Shown here: one piece after another, positions 29,046 through 37,179 of the stretch
Position numbering within the stretch: the stretch's first letter is position 1
Layout of the letters: the number at the start of each line of letters is the position of its first letter
Source of the DNA: Candidatus Latescibacterota bacterium
GTDB lineage: Bacteria > Latescibacterota > UBA2968 > UBA8231
Direction of reading: 5' to 3'
DNA length: 64,000 nucleotides
Assembly (NCBI GenBank): GCA_022820485.1
Contig: JAJEFJ010000014.1
Coordinates: forward strand, 1 to 64,000
Made by a program: the position numbers and the translations under genes
Notes under the pieces: model-generated
Told to the model about the DNA's origin: nothing
Database searches by the model: none
What the model saw: only the letters and a program-made list of their open reading frames with translations

Positions 29046-29306
29046 CTAAGATCGATATACGTCTCGACGATGAGCGAGGCGAAAGACAGTAACACGCTGA
29101 TTGACGTCGTCAATTTCGTAAAGAATGCGATAGTCGCCCACTCTAATTCGCCATGAATTTGGGCGGCCAACCAGCTTTTCTACTCCTAAAGGACGCGGTT
29201 CTAACCCTAAGTGAAGGAGGTGCTGGTTTATGCGTTGACGAATAGGATCTTGCAGGCGGCGACGTTCTCGTTCTGCCGCTGAACGCAGATAAACAGCATA
29301 AGCCAT
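29046..29306 (-). CDS. RelE/ParE-family toxin
   Basis: An 86-aa protein with the RelE fold signature: AVYLRSAAERERRRL at the N-terminus, PLGVEKLVGR and WRIRVGDYRILYEIDD in the centre, and FRLAHRRDVYR at the end with the conserved arginine and tyrosine. RelE-type toxins cleave ribosome-bound mRNA. The gene begins two bases after the stop of the upstream antitoxin-like gene, the classical order. Base composition in this pair is visibly more AT-rich than the flanks, suggesting acquisition by transfer. Confidence 0.85.
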   Translation of the reverse strand: MAYAVYLRSAAERERRRLQDPIRQRINQHLLHLGLEPRPLGVEKLVGRPNSWRIRVGDYRILYEIDDVNQRVTVFRLAHRRDVYRS

Positions 29307-29308
29307 TG

Positions 29309-29563
29309 TTAAGGAGCTTCTCCGGTCTCACGAAGAAGATCTCGCAAAGGCCGGGCTTCGCCATTTTCCTCATTAGCTTCTTCCATTAACAAGGCATCAA
29401 CCGCATCCTGCAGATGCAGAGGGAGCGTCTCCCAATCGGTTTCCCGAGCGATCTTTTGCAGTAAGGTCTTGAAGTCGTCATATCCAAGTATCACTTCAAT
29501 GATCTCACCTGAGTCATCATATACCCATTTGGGAAAACGAGATTTTTCGATCGTGCTCGCCAT
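29309..29563 (-). CDS. Antitoxin partner of the RelE-type toxin
   Basis: An 84-aa acidic protein lying immediately upstream of the toxin and separated from it by two bases. It has an N-terminal segment PKWVYDDSGEIIEVILGYDDFKTLL and an acidic C-terminal half (EEANEENGEA) suited to wrapping a basic RelE toxin. No classical PHD/MazE DNA-binding motif is obvious, so identification rests mainly on operon position, size and charge. Autorepression of the pair is likely by analogy. Confidence 0.7.
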   Translation of the reverse strand: MASTIEKSRFPKWVYDDSGEIIEVILGYDDFKTLLQKIARETDWETLPLHLQDAVDALLMEEANEENGEARPLRDLLRETGEAP

Positions 29564-29604
29564 AGTGTCCTCAATCTGGAGAGAGAAGCGATCCTCCGAA
29601 GCAA

Positions 29605-29646
29605 ACGTACGCTTCTATTTTGAAAATATCATACAAACTCTGTCAA
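29605..29646 (-). promoter_or_regulatory. Possible promoter of the toxin-antitoxin pair
   Basis: On the minus strand TTGACA (complement of 29641-29646) stands in an AT-rich stretch upstream of the antitoxin start. TATGAT lies too near it, and the sequence at 17 bases is a poor -10, so only the -35 box is convincing. Confidence 0.3.
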
Positions 29647-29650
29647 GATT

Positions 29651-30859
29651 TTACGCGATGTCGATAATCTCCGAGGGCGTGGCATAGCCACCGGGGATAT
29701 GGGCGGCGCGCCACTCCGGCGCATCGCGGCGCGGCAGCGACAGGGCTGGCTCGCCCTTGCAGCTCAAGCGGTACAGTAGCCGGGCATCGTCGAGCGAGTT
29801 GATATTCGACTTGAGCGGCGGCGAATTGTGCAGGGTCATGTAGTTGTCCCACAGCGTCACATCGCCCGGCGCGTGCGGGTGGTCGTAGCGGAACTGCGGC
29901 TGCAACACATGTGCTTCGAGCCGGTCGAGGAACGCACGCGATGCTTCCGCGGACATCCCTTCCACCTCGATCGCCGGCCGCACCCGTGGCCGCGACGCCC
30001 AGATTGGACTGTGCAGGGACTTGATCCCAGAACGCAGGTTGGTGCGCACCAGTGGAGCGAGCCAGCCTGCGTCGCCCTCGTTCAACCGCCGCCGTAGCTG
30101 AACTTGCTCCAGAGCCGCCTGCTCTGTCGGCGGCAGTGCTGCGAAGGCCGCGGCCGTGTCGGCAAAGGCCGTTTCGCCGTTCAACGGCAGACACTTGCGC
30201 AGCCGCATGAGTTCGCGATCCGAGCCTTCGTAGTACGGATGAGCCTTGCCGTCGTCGAGTGCCTGCACCCAATTCCCGCCAGGGGCATCGCGCGCCACCG
30301 GCGACTTGTGGGCGAGGAACATCGAGACGTAGATCGGCAAACGCTCGTACTCAATATCCGTGTGCCACGAGCCGCCCTGCGTCACCTTGACGGGTGAATC
30401 ACTGCGCTCTCTCCGAAAGTTGGACACAACCAGCACCGCCGGCGACTCGTGCGGCAGGCATTGCAGTTGGCCGGGGAAGGCGGCGTTGACCGCAGCAGCC
30501 GTGCGGCGCTCAAAGGGAATTAGCTCAAAGGGACCTTCGCTGTCGCCATCTTGCTGGGCCGGTTTACCTCCGCGCATGAAGTTGTTGGGGTGCGGCACCG
30601 GCGCGCCCCAGTGGTTGGCGAAGCGTTCGAAGTGGGCTAGGGAAAAGGCTTCTAAGTCCTGCCCGGCAATGCTGACGATGCGAAACTGGCTCAGGGCGTC
30701 CAGCAGAAAGGCCACCTGCTCGGGATTGAGCGGGCGACACAGATCGATACCCGTGAAGCGCCGCCCGGCACCGCTGGCAGCCAGCGGCCCCTCGCTGCGG
30801 GCGTCCGTGCCGAATAACTCGCGCAGCCTTTCGTCGAACGGTTCTGTCTCTTGGCCCAT
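29651..30859 (-). CDS. TauD/TfdA-family Fe(II)/2-oxoglutarate dioxygenase
   Basis: A 402-aa cytosolic protein. The metal triad is visible as HTD in GGSWHTDIEYE and the distal histidine in TLWDNYMTLHNSPP. The 2-oxoglutarate-binding arginine is likely the one in RLLYRLSCKGEP. TauD relatives hydroxylate taurine, aryloxyacids, gamma-butyrobetaine or trimethylaminoethylphosphonate. It begins six bases after the stop of the upstream ankyrin-quinoprotein gene and is probably co-transcribed with it. A PhnZ/TmpB-like HD oxygenase lies downstream on the same strand, so a hydroxylase/oxygenase pair acting on a phosphonate is conceivable but unproven. Confidence 0.8.
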   Translation of the reverse strand: MGQETEPFDERLRELFGTDARSEGPLAASGAGRRFTGIDLCRPLNPEQVAFLLDALSQFRIVSIAGQDLEAFSLAHFERFANHWGAPVPHPNNFMRGGKPAQQDGDSEGPFELIPFERRTAAAVNAAFPGQLQCLPHESPAVLVVSNFRRERSDSPVKVTQGGSWHTDIEYERLPIYVSMFLAHKSPVARDAPGGNWVQALDDGKAHPYYEGSDRELMRLRKCLPLNGETAFADTAAAFAALPPTEQAALEQVQLRRRLNEGDAGWLAPLVRTNLRSGIKSLHSPIWASRPRVRPAIEVEGMSAEASRAFLDRLEAHVLQPQFRYDHPHAPGDVTLWDNYMTLHNSPPLKSNINSLDDARLLYRLSCKGEPALSLPRRDAPEWRAAHIPGGYATPSEIIDIA

Positions 30860-30865
30860 GATGCT

Positions 30866-33865
30866 TTATCGCCTCCCTCCTCGGTTCCTCCGGCGCATCC
30901 ACGGAGGAGCGGCGCTGGAGTCTGCGTCCGTCTCCCCGGAGGCGGCCTCATGGTACTCTCTGAGCAACTCTTCGAGAGCCTCAGAGGTATCCATGAAGTT
31001 GGCCCACCTATAAGGCGCGACGTCAAAACGCCGATCCCCCAACAGGGGGTCAGCACCCCGCGCCAAGAGCAACTGGGCTATCTCTAGCTGGTCGGCCATG
31101 ACGGTTTTGTGCAGGGGCGTACTACCGCGGTCGAACCGGCTAAATCCGCTGGCATACCCGTTGACGTCCGCGCCGCGATCCAGCAAAAATTCCGCCGCTT
31201 CCAGCGCCCCGCAGTAGGCCGCAAAGTTAAGCGCTTCCACCACAATCTGCTCGGCGGTGAGCACGGTATCTGGGTCGGGGTGATATAGATGGCCGATCCC
31301 CTCTTTTAGCTGACCTTCAGAGTCGAAGAACTCGGCCATCAGATCGACGCGGTTGACCGCGGCGGCAAAGCGCAAATCCACGGCCGCCCCCTCGGCGACC
31401 AACATGTGCGCCAAATCCAAATCCCTCTCCCTAAGCGCGTTCCATAACATCTGGCCCCGGTTGCGGTTCACATCCACGCCGTTGGTCACTAGGAGTTGGA
31501 TCATTTCGGGCTTGCTCTCGGTCCATTCGAGCTGATCGCTTTCTATGAACATATCCAGCACGCTGATCGAGTCGTACGTGGCGGCGTTCGGGTCGGCACC
31601 TGCTGAGAGCAGGGCCGCGGCTAGTTCAACCGCGTTTTCGGGCAGCGGCACTCGTTGCGGCTCGCCAGCGAGGTGGTGCAAGAGCGTGGCCCCGCGAAAG
31701 TCCGGGTATTCGTAGTACTCGTCGAAATAGCCGCGCGCCGTCGCTAGCTCGGGGTACTCGGCGAGCAGCTTCTGTAGCGTCCCGCTATCTCCTGCATCAA
31801 TGGCCTCTACGGCCTCGTAAAAGGCTTTGTGGTCGGCGTCGCTGCGGTCGCGGCCTTGGGGCGGCAATTCTTCTCCCTCGTGCGGAATGGCCAAGGCGAC
31901 CAACTCGGGCGGTCGCCCGGAACTGCCCACTGGAACGACCACGTATTGGCGACCACCGGCCGTATAACTCATCGGCGCACCGTAGGCATTGCTAGGTAAT
32001 TCGACGCGGCCAATCTCCTCACCCGACGCCAAATCGTACGCCCGCAGGTACGCATCGCGATCGACGAAGTAATCCTCGCCAGCGTCGGCGAGGTCGTGCG
32101 GGTCCTGCGAAGTAGCCAACAGGAGATTGGGCGTGGCTAGGACAAAGGTTCGGTTGTCCCAGCCCATATCCGGCAGGTCGAGGCCCTTGAGTGCCGGGTG
32201 ATCAACCGGCCCCTTGCCCACCGCGGTCCGCCACAGATGCTCGCCGCTGTTGAGGTCAATCGCCGTGATGCTGCCGTACGGGGGCTTGACCAGCGGCAGG
32301 CCCCGAGGACCGTGGATCTGCCGACCGGCGCGGGCAGAAAACGCCGAAGAGGCATCTAGGTCGCGCACCGGCCGCAGCTCCACGTTGGTGATGATCATGT
32401 GCGACGGCACGTACAACACGCCCGTGCGCGGATCCGCTGCGCCCCCAGCCCAGTCGGCACCGCCGACCTGACCCGGAACCGATAAGACGCCCTTCTCGGT
32501 CGGTGGCGTGTACAACGGGCCGTAGTCGTACCGGGCGAGAATGGCCTTGGCTTCCTCGCGCAGCTCAGGCGTAAAGTCAATCAGATCGTCTTCAGTGAGA
32601 CCTTGGCGCTCAAAGGCCGCTGGTTTGGTCGGAAACGGCTGCGTCGGCGAAGTTTTTTCGACTTGCGATTGTGGCACCGGCTTTTCCTCGATTGGCCAAA
32701 TCGGCTCGCCCGTCACGCGGTCAAAGACAAAGCAGAAGGCCTGTTTAGTAAGCTGAGCGACGATCTTGCGTGGTTGGCCATCGACGACCACGTCCAACAG
32801 CAGGGGAACAGCCGGCGGGTCGTAGTCCCACAGGCCGTGATGGACGAGCTGATAGTGCCACACCCGCTCGCCAGTCTCGGCCTTTAGGCACACGACCGAC
32901 TCGCTGAACAGGTTGTCGCCGGGGCGTTCGCCGCCGTAGTAATCGTGGCTGGCTGTACTCACCGGCAGGTAGAAGTTGCCCAGTTCCTCGTCGGCCGTCA
33001 TCGTCGCCCACACATTGGCCGCGCCGTAGGTCTTCCACGCCTCGTTTTCCCACGTCTCGTTGCCGAACTCTCCTTCCTGCGGGATCGTGTGGAATTCCCA
33101 CACTTTCTCGCCGGTGCGGGCGTCGAAGGCTTGCACATCGCCAGGAGGGATGTACTCATCCGGCGGCCTAAAGCGCGCATCCATAATCGCCGAGCCAACG
33201 GCCACCACGCCGCGACAGACCACGGGCGGGGACGTGACTCCGTAACTCCTGCGCTCTTCTTCATTCAGCGGCCGGCGCAGCAAGGCCCCCAAATCGACGC
33301 GCCCGTCCTCGCCAAAATTGGGGTCGGGCAAGCCTGTCTTCGCGTCGATGGAGTACAGATAGGCGGTCGAAGTCGCCAGAAACACCCGCTCGACTTCGCC
33401 ATCGGTCCAATAGCTCACCCCGCGCGAATTGCCCACGAAAGTAGAACTGGCCCGCCAAGACTCCGGGTCGAACGCCCACAACTCCTCGCCGCTTTGGCCC
33501 TCAACAGCCGAGAGGACGTTGAATGGCGAGCCGTAGTAGAGGACGCCATTGACGGCCAGCGGCGTCCCTCGGTTGTTGTCGAAGCGGGGACCGCCGCGCC
33601 CCCAACCGCCACGACCACGACCACGATCCCGTTCCTGGCTTCGGTTGGCTCTCGCCGCCTCGTAGATCTGCTGATCGCGGGGCCGGTAGCGCCAGATAAC
33701 GCGCAACTGATCGAAATTGTCGCGGTTGATCTGGTTCGCTGGAGTGTAGCGTTTGCCGCCCTGGTCGCCACCGTAATACGGCCAATCGACATCGTCGGCA
33801 AACACCCCAAACGCAAGCGAAAGCGACAATGCGATCGCTAAGGTCCGGCAGGTGCGTTTAACCAT
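30866..33865 (-). CDS. PQQ-dependent quinoprotein dehydrogenase fused to ankyrin repeats (copy 1)
   Basis: A 999-aa exported protein. After a signal peptide (ALSLSLAFGVFADD) comes a PQQ beta-propeller of the membrane/alcohol-glucose dehydrogenase type (DWPYYGGDQGGKRYTP, NRGTPLAVNGVLYY, HHGLWDYDPPAVPLLLDV), extending to about residue 660. From about 679 the protein carries ankyrin-like repeats (LAAALLSAGADPNAAT, AAEFLLDRGADVNG, STPLHKTVMADQ, AQLLLARGADP). Such a fusion is unusual, since canonical enzymes instead have a membrane or cytochrome c module. No CxxCH haem motif is seen, so the electron acceptor is unclear. Specific to this copy are an Arg/Gly-rich insert (about residues 74-92) and a C-terminal RRRNRGGRR. 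It is a close tandem duplicate of the downstream-coordinate gene. Confidence 0.83.
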   Translation of the reverse strand: MVKRTCRTLAIALSLSLAFGVFADDVDWPYYGGDQGGKRYTPANQINRDNFDQLRVIWRYRPRDQQIYEAARANRSQERDRGRGRGGWGRGGPRFDNNRGTPLAVNGVLYYGSPFNVLSAVEGQSGEELWAFDPESWRASSTFVGNSRGVSYWTDGEVERVFLATSTAYLYSIDAKTGLPDPNFGEDGRVDLGALLRRPLNEEERRSYGVTSPPVVCRGVVAVGSAIMDARFRPPDEYIPPGDVQAFDARTGEKVWEFHTIPQEGEFGNETWENEAWKTYGAANVWATMTADEELGNFYLPVSTASHDYYGGERPGDNLFSESVVCLKAETGERVWHYQLVHHGLWDYDPPAVPLLLDVVVDGQPRKIVAQLTKQAFCFVFDRVTGEPIWPIEEKPVPQSQVEKTSPTQPFPTKPAAFERQGLTEDDLIDFTPELREEAKAILARYDYGPLYTPPTEKGVLSVPGQVGGADWAGGAADPRTGVLYVPSHMIITNVELRPVRDLDASSAFSARAGRQIHGPRGLPLVKPPYGSITAIDLNSGEHLWRTAVGKGPVDHPALKGLDLPDMGWDNRTFVLATPNLLLATSQDPHDLADAGEDYFVDRDAYLRAYDLASGEEIGRVELPSNAYGAPMSYTAGGRQYVVVPVGSSGRPPELVALAIPHEGEELPPQGRDRSDADHKAFYEAVEAIDAGDSGTLQKLLAEYPELATARGYFDEYYEYPDFRGATLLHHLAGEPQRVPLPENAVELAAALLSAGADPNAATYDSISVLDMFIESDQLEWTESKPEMIQLLVTNGVDVNRNRGQMLWNALRERDLDLAHMLVAEGAAVDLRFAAAVNRVDLMAEFFDSEGQLKEGIGHLYHPDPDTVLTAEQIVVEALNFAAYCGALEAAEFLLDRGADVNGYASGFSRFDRGSTPLHKTVMADQLEIAQLLLARGADPLLGDRRFDVAPYRWANFMDTSEALEELLREYHEAASGETDADSSAAPPWMRRRNRGGRR

Positions 33866-33940
33866 TGGAATTCTCCTTTTCCGTAATTGATGCCGCTTTG
33901 AGGACTTCGCGCATGGCGTCGTTGGCGTAGCACCAAAAGG

Positions 33941-34030
33941 TTTGCGGGATACTGCGGCTAATTAGACACCCTATCGCCGCAATTCATTCCCGCGCATGTA
34001 GCGGTTGATCCGCTCGACGAAATTGCTCGG
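33941..34030 (-). repeat. Two-copy structured intergenic element, copy 1
   Basis: About 90 bases match the gap at 42836-42925 with scattered substitutions. On the minus strand nested stems form: GCGGGA with TCCCGC outside, GCGGC with GCCGC inside. A second hairpin, AGCGG-TTGAT-CCGCT on the plus strand (34000-34014), is specific to this copy. It lies between the end of one minus-strand quinoprotein gene and the start of the next. A short frame (NFVERINRYMRGNELRR, stop) in the same piece resembles the tail of a D-2-hydroxyacid dehydrogenase, so a decayed gene end is an alternative reading. Confidence 0.6.
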
Positions 34031-34034
34031 CACC

Positions 34035-36956
34035 CTAGCGGGTACCCGCCTTCTCTACGGCGGCCTCATGGTGCTCTTTGAGCAACTCGTCGAGGGCCTT
34101 AGAGGTCTCTAAATAGTAGGTCCACCCATAAGGCGTGGTGTCATAGGCCCGGTCTCCCACCAGCGAGTTCGCGCCCCGCGCCAAAAGCAACTGGGCCATC
34201 TTTAGCTGGTTGGTCATGACGGTTTTGTGCAGAGGCGTACTGCCGTGGTCGAAACGGTGAAACTCACCGGCTAAGCCGTCGATATCCGCACCGCGATCCA
34301 GCAAAAACTCCGCCGCTTCCAACGCGCCGCTATAGGCCGCAAAGTTAAGCGCTTCCACCACAATCTGCTCGGCGGTGAGCACGGTGTCTGGATTCGGGTG
34401 ATAGAGGTGGCCCGTTCCCTCTTTCAACTCGCCCTCCGAGTCGAAGAATTCCGCCATCAGATCAACGCGGTTGACCCCAGCGGCAAAGCGCAAATCCACG
34501 GGCGCACCCGCCGCGATCAACATGCGAGCTAGCGCCAAGTCTTCCTCGATAAGCGCGTCCCACAGCGCCCGACCTCGGTTGCGCTCTAAGTCCGCGCCCT
34601 CGGCGGCCAAGAGCTGAACCATCTCGGCCTTGCTCCCAGCCCAACCGAGCTGGGCACTGCTTATCACCAAGTCCAGCACGGCAACCGAATCCAGCGTCGC
34701 TGCACTGGGATCGGCACCTGCTGAAAGCAGGACCGCAGCTAGTTCAACCGCGTTTTCGGGCAGCGGCACTCGTTGCGGCTCGCCGGCGAGGTGGTGCAAA
34801 AGCGTGGCCCCGCGAAAGTAAGGATATTCGTAATACTCGTCGAAATAGCCACGCGCTGTCGTTAGCTCGGGGTACGCTGCGAGCAGTTTCTGGAGGGCCT
34901 CGGCATCGCCAGCGTCGATGGCTTCTACGGCCTCGTAAAAGGCCTTGTGGTCGGCGTCGCCTCGGTCGTGTCCTTGGGGCGGCAGTTCCTCGCCTTCGTG
35001 TGGAATGGCCAAGGCGACCAATTCGGGCGGACGACCCGATTCACCTATATAGTTGCCCAGTGGGACGACCACGTATTGGCGGCCACCAGCCGTATAGCTC
35101 ATCGGCGCGCCGTAGGCATTGCTGGGCAATCCGACGCGGCCAATCTCTTCACCCGACGACAACTCGTACGCCCGCAGGTACGCATCGCGATCGACGAAGT
35201 AATCCTCGCCGGCCTCGGCGAGGCCGTGCGGATCCTGCGAAGTGGCCAACAAGAGATTCGGCGTGGCCAAGACGAAGGTGCGGTTGTCCCAGCCCATATC
35301 CGGCAGGTCGAGCTCCTTGAGCGCCGGGTGATCGACCGGTCCTTCGCCCACCGTCGTCCGCCACAGGTGTTCGCCGCTATTCAGGTCAATCGCCGTGATG
35401 CTGCCGTACGGAGGCTTGACCAGCGGCAGTCCCTGCGGGCCGAGGACGTGCAGATTGTTGCTAGCAGAAAACGCCGAGTGGGCCTCCGGGTCATCTACCG
35501 GATTCAACTGCACGGTGGTGATGGCCATGTGCGACGGCACGTAGAGCACGCCTGTGCGCGGGTCGGCTGCACCGCCCGCCCAGTCGGCACCGCCCCATTG
35601 ACCGGGAACCGACAAGACGCCCTTCTTCGTCGGCGGCGTGTAAAGCGGGCCGTAGTCGTATTCGGCGAGAATGGCCTTGGCTTCCTCACGCAACTCAGGC
35701 GTAAAGTCAATCAGGTCGTCCTCGCTGATGCCTTGGCGCTCAAAGGGAGCAGGCTTAGTCGGAAACGGCTGCGTCGGCGAGGTCTGTTCTCCGGGCACTT
35801 GCGATTGCGGCACCGGCTTTTCCTCAATCGGCCAGATCGGCTCGCCGGTTATGCGGTCAAAGACAAAACAAAAAGCCTGTTTCGTAAGCTGAGCGACTAT
35901 CTTGCGCTCTTGGCCATCGACGACCACGTCCAACAGCAGCGGCACGGCCGGTGGGTCGTAGTCCCACAAGCCGTGATGGACAAGTTGATAATGCCACACC
36001 CGCTCGCCGGTCTCGGCCTTCAGACAGACCACTGACTCGCTGAACAGGTTGTCTCCGGGGCGCTCGCCGCCGTAGTAATCGTGGCTAGCCGTGCTCACCG
36101 GCAGGTAGAAGTTGCCTAACTCCTCGTCGGCCGTCATCGTCGCCCACACATTGGCCGCGCCGTACTTTTTCCACGCATCGCTTTCCCACGTCTCGTTGCC
36201 GTATTCGCCTTCTAACGGAATGGTGTGGAATTCCCACACCTTCTCGCCGGTGCGCACGTCGAAGGCCTGCACATCGCCGGGAGGGGTGTACTCGGGCGGC
36301 GGCTGGAAGCGCCAGTCGCCCATGGCCGAGCCAACGGCGACCACGTCGCGGCAGACCACCGGCGGGGACGTGATTCCGTAATTCCAGCGATCTTCCTCGC
36401 TCAGCGGCCGGCGCAGCGAAGCCCCCAAATCGACGCGCCCACCCTCGCCAAAATTCGGGTCGGGCAGGCCGGTCTTGGCGTCGATGGAATACAAATGGGA
36501 AGTCGAAGTCGCCATAAACACCCGCTCGACCTCGCCATCGGTCCAATAGCTAACTCCGCGCACGTTGCCCAAGAAGCGGAAGTTCATCCGCCAAGCCTCT
36601 GGGTCAAAGGTCCACAGTTCTTCGCCGCTTTGGCCGTCGAGTGCCACGAGAATGTTGAAGGGCGAGGCATAGTAGAGCACGCCGTTGACGGCCAGTGGCG
36701 TCCCTCGGTTGTTGTCGAAACCGAGGCTGCGTCCCACCGGGTTGGGGCCAGCCGTCTCATAGATCTGCTGATCGGGGGGGCGGTAGCGCCAGACCACGCG
36801 CAACTGATCGAAATTGTCGCGATTGATCTGGTCCGCCGGGGTATAGCGGGTGCCGCCTTGGTCGGCCCCGTAGTGCGGCCAATCGACATCGCTGGCAAAT
36901 GCCGCGAGCGCGAGCGACAACGATGCCAGCAAGGTCCCACAGACTCGTCTGTTCAT
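34035..36956 (-). CDS. PQQ-dependent quinoprotein dehydrogenase fused to ankyrin repeats (copy 2)
   Basis: A 973-aa exported protein almost collinear with the neighbour at 30866-33865. The PQQ propeller (DWPHYGADQGGTRYTP, SRHDYYGG-like ASHDYYGGERPGDNL) is followed from about residue 670 by ankyrin repeats (VLLSAGADPSAAT, EFLLDRGADIDG, QLLLARGANS). It lacks the Arg/Gly-rich insert of copy 1. ATG at 36956 is preferred over an in-frame ATG at 36974 because GAGAGGAG lies at the right distance only for the former. A MITE-like repeat abuts the ribosome-binding site. The two copies differ most in the ankyrin part, suggesting diverging partners. Substrate is unknown; PQQ biosynthesis genes are not in the window. 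Confidence 0.83.
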   Translation of the reverse strand: MNRRVCGTLLASLSLALAAFASDVDWPHYGADQGGTRYTPADQINRDNFDQLRVVWRYRPPDQQIYETAGPNPVGRSLGFDNNRGTPLAVNGVLYYASPFNILVALDGQSGEELWTFDPEAWRMNFRFLGNVRGVSYWTDGEVERVFMATSTSHLYSIDAKTGLPDPNFGEGGRVDLGASLRRPLSEEDRWNYGITSPPVVCRDVVAVGSAMGDWRFQPPPEYTPPGDVQAFDVRTGEKVWEFHTIPLEGEYGNETWESDAWKKYGAANVWATMTADEELGNFYLPVSTASHDYYGGERPGDNLFSESVVCLKAETGERVWHYQLVHHGLWDYDPPAVPLLLDVVVDGQERKIVAQLTKQAFCFVFDRITGEPIWPIEEKPVPQSQVPGEQTSPTQPFPTKPAPFERQGISEDDLIDFTPELREEAKAILAEYDYGPLYTPPTKKGVLSVPGQWGGADWAGGAADPRTGVLYVPSHMAITTVQLNPVDDPEAHSAFSASNNLHVLGPQGLPLVKPPYGSITAIDLNSGEHLWRTTVGEGPVDHPALKELDLPDMGWDNRTFVLATPNLLLATSQDPHGLAEAGEDYFVDRDAYLRAYELSSGEEIGRVGLPSNAYGAPMSYTAGGRQYVVVPLGNYIGESGRPPELVALAIPHEGEELPPQGHDRGDADHKAFYEAVEAIDAGDAEALQKLLAAYPELTTARGYFDEYYEYPYFRGATLLHHLAGEPQRVPLPENAVELAAVLLSAGADPSAATLDSVAVLDLVISSAQLGWAGSKAEMVQLLAAEGADLERNRGRALWDALIEEDLALARMLIAAGAPVDLRFAAGVNRVDLMAEFFDSEGELKEGTGHLYHPNPDTVLTAEQIVVEALNFAAYSGALEAAEFLLDRGADIDGLAGEFHRFDHGSTPLHKTVMTNQLKMAQLLLARGANSLVGDRAYDTTPYGWTYYLETSKALDELLKEHHEAAVEKAGTR

Positions 36957-36969
36957 GCTTTCTCCTCTC

Positions 36970-37108
36970 TTCATAACTGACGTTGCGCCTTGTAGGGGGG
37001 TTGCCCTCGCAGAATTACGCCGGCTGAATACGCTGTGTGCTTGGGTGCCCGCAAGGGACGCCCCTACACCTACCAGTTCGGCGCAGATGCGTAACGTCAG
37101 TTCATAAG
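36970..37108. repeat. MITE-like element with terminal inverted repeats
   Basis: TTCATAACTGACGTTGCGC at the left end and GCGTAACGTCAGTTCATAAG at the right end are inverted copies of each other with few mismatches. The ~100 bases between contain no gene but do contain a hairpin repeat. Related ends recur at 48020-48083. The left end sits 14 bases before the start codon of the quinoprotein gene. Confidence 0.5.
37043..37067 (-). repeat. GTAGGGGCG hairpin repeat, copy 1
   Basis: Read on the minus strand this is GTAGGGGCGTCCCTTGCGGG followed by CACCC. It is the same imperfect hairpin family as 44368-44397 and 51898-51927, nested inside the MITE-like element. Confidence 0.5.
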
Positions 37109-37179
37109 TAAGGTCTCGAAGGAAGAGTTGGCGTTAAACAGTGTCAACGAGGCCATTCGTCGCAACGCCCTCGGCAAAT

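Noticed and set aside
32945-33841. Plus-strand frame of 298 aa opposite the first quinoprotein gene, with a matching one at 34947-36035
   Set aside because: Both are antisense to the duplicated PQQ genes; their similarity only mirrors the duplication.
33975-34028. Short frame VPSNFVERINRYMRGNELRR considered as a gene
   Set aside because: It is under 25 codons, has no start context, and the second copy has lost the frame; treated as part of a repeat or a gene relic.
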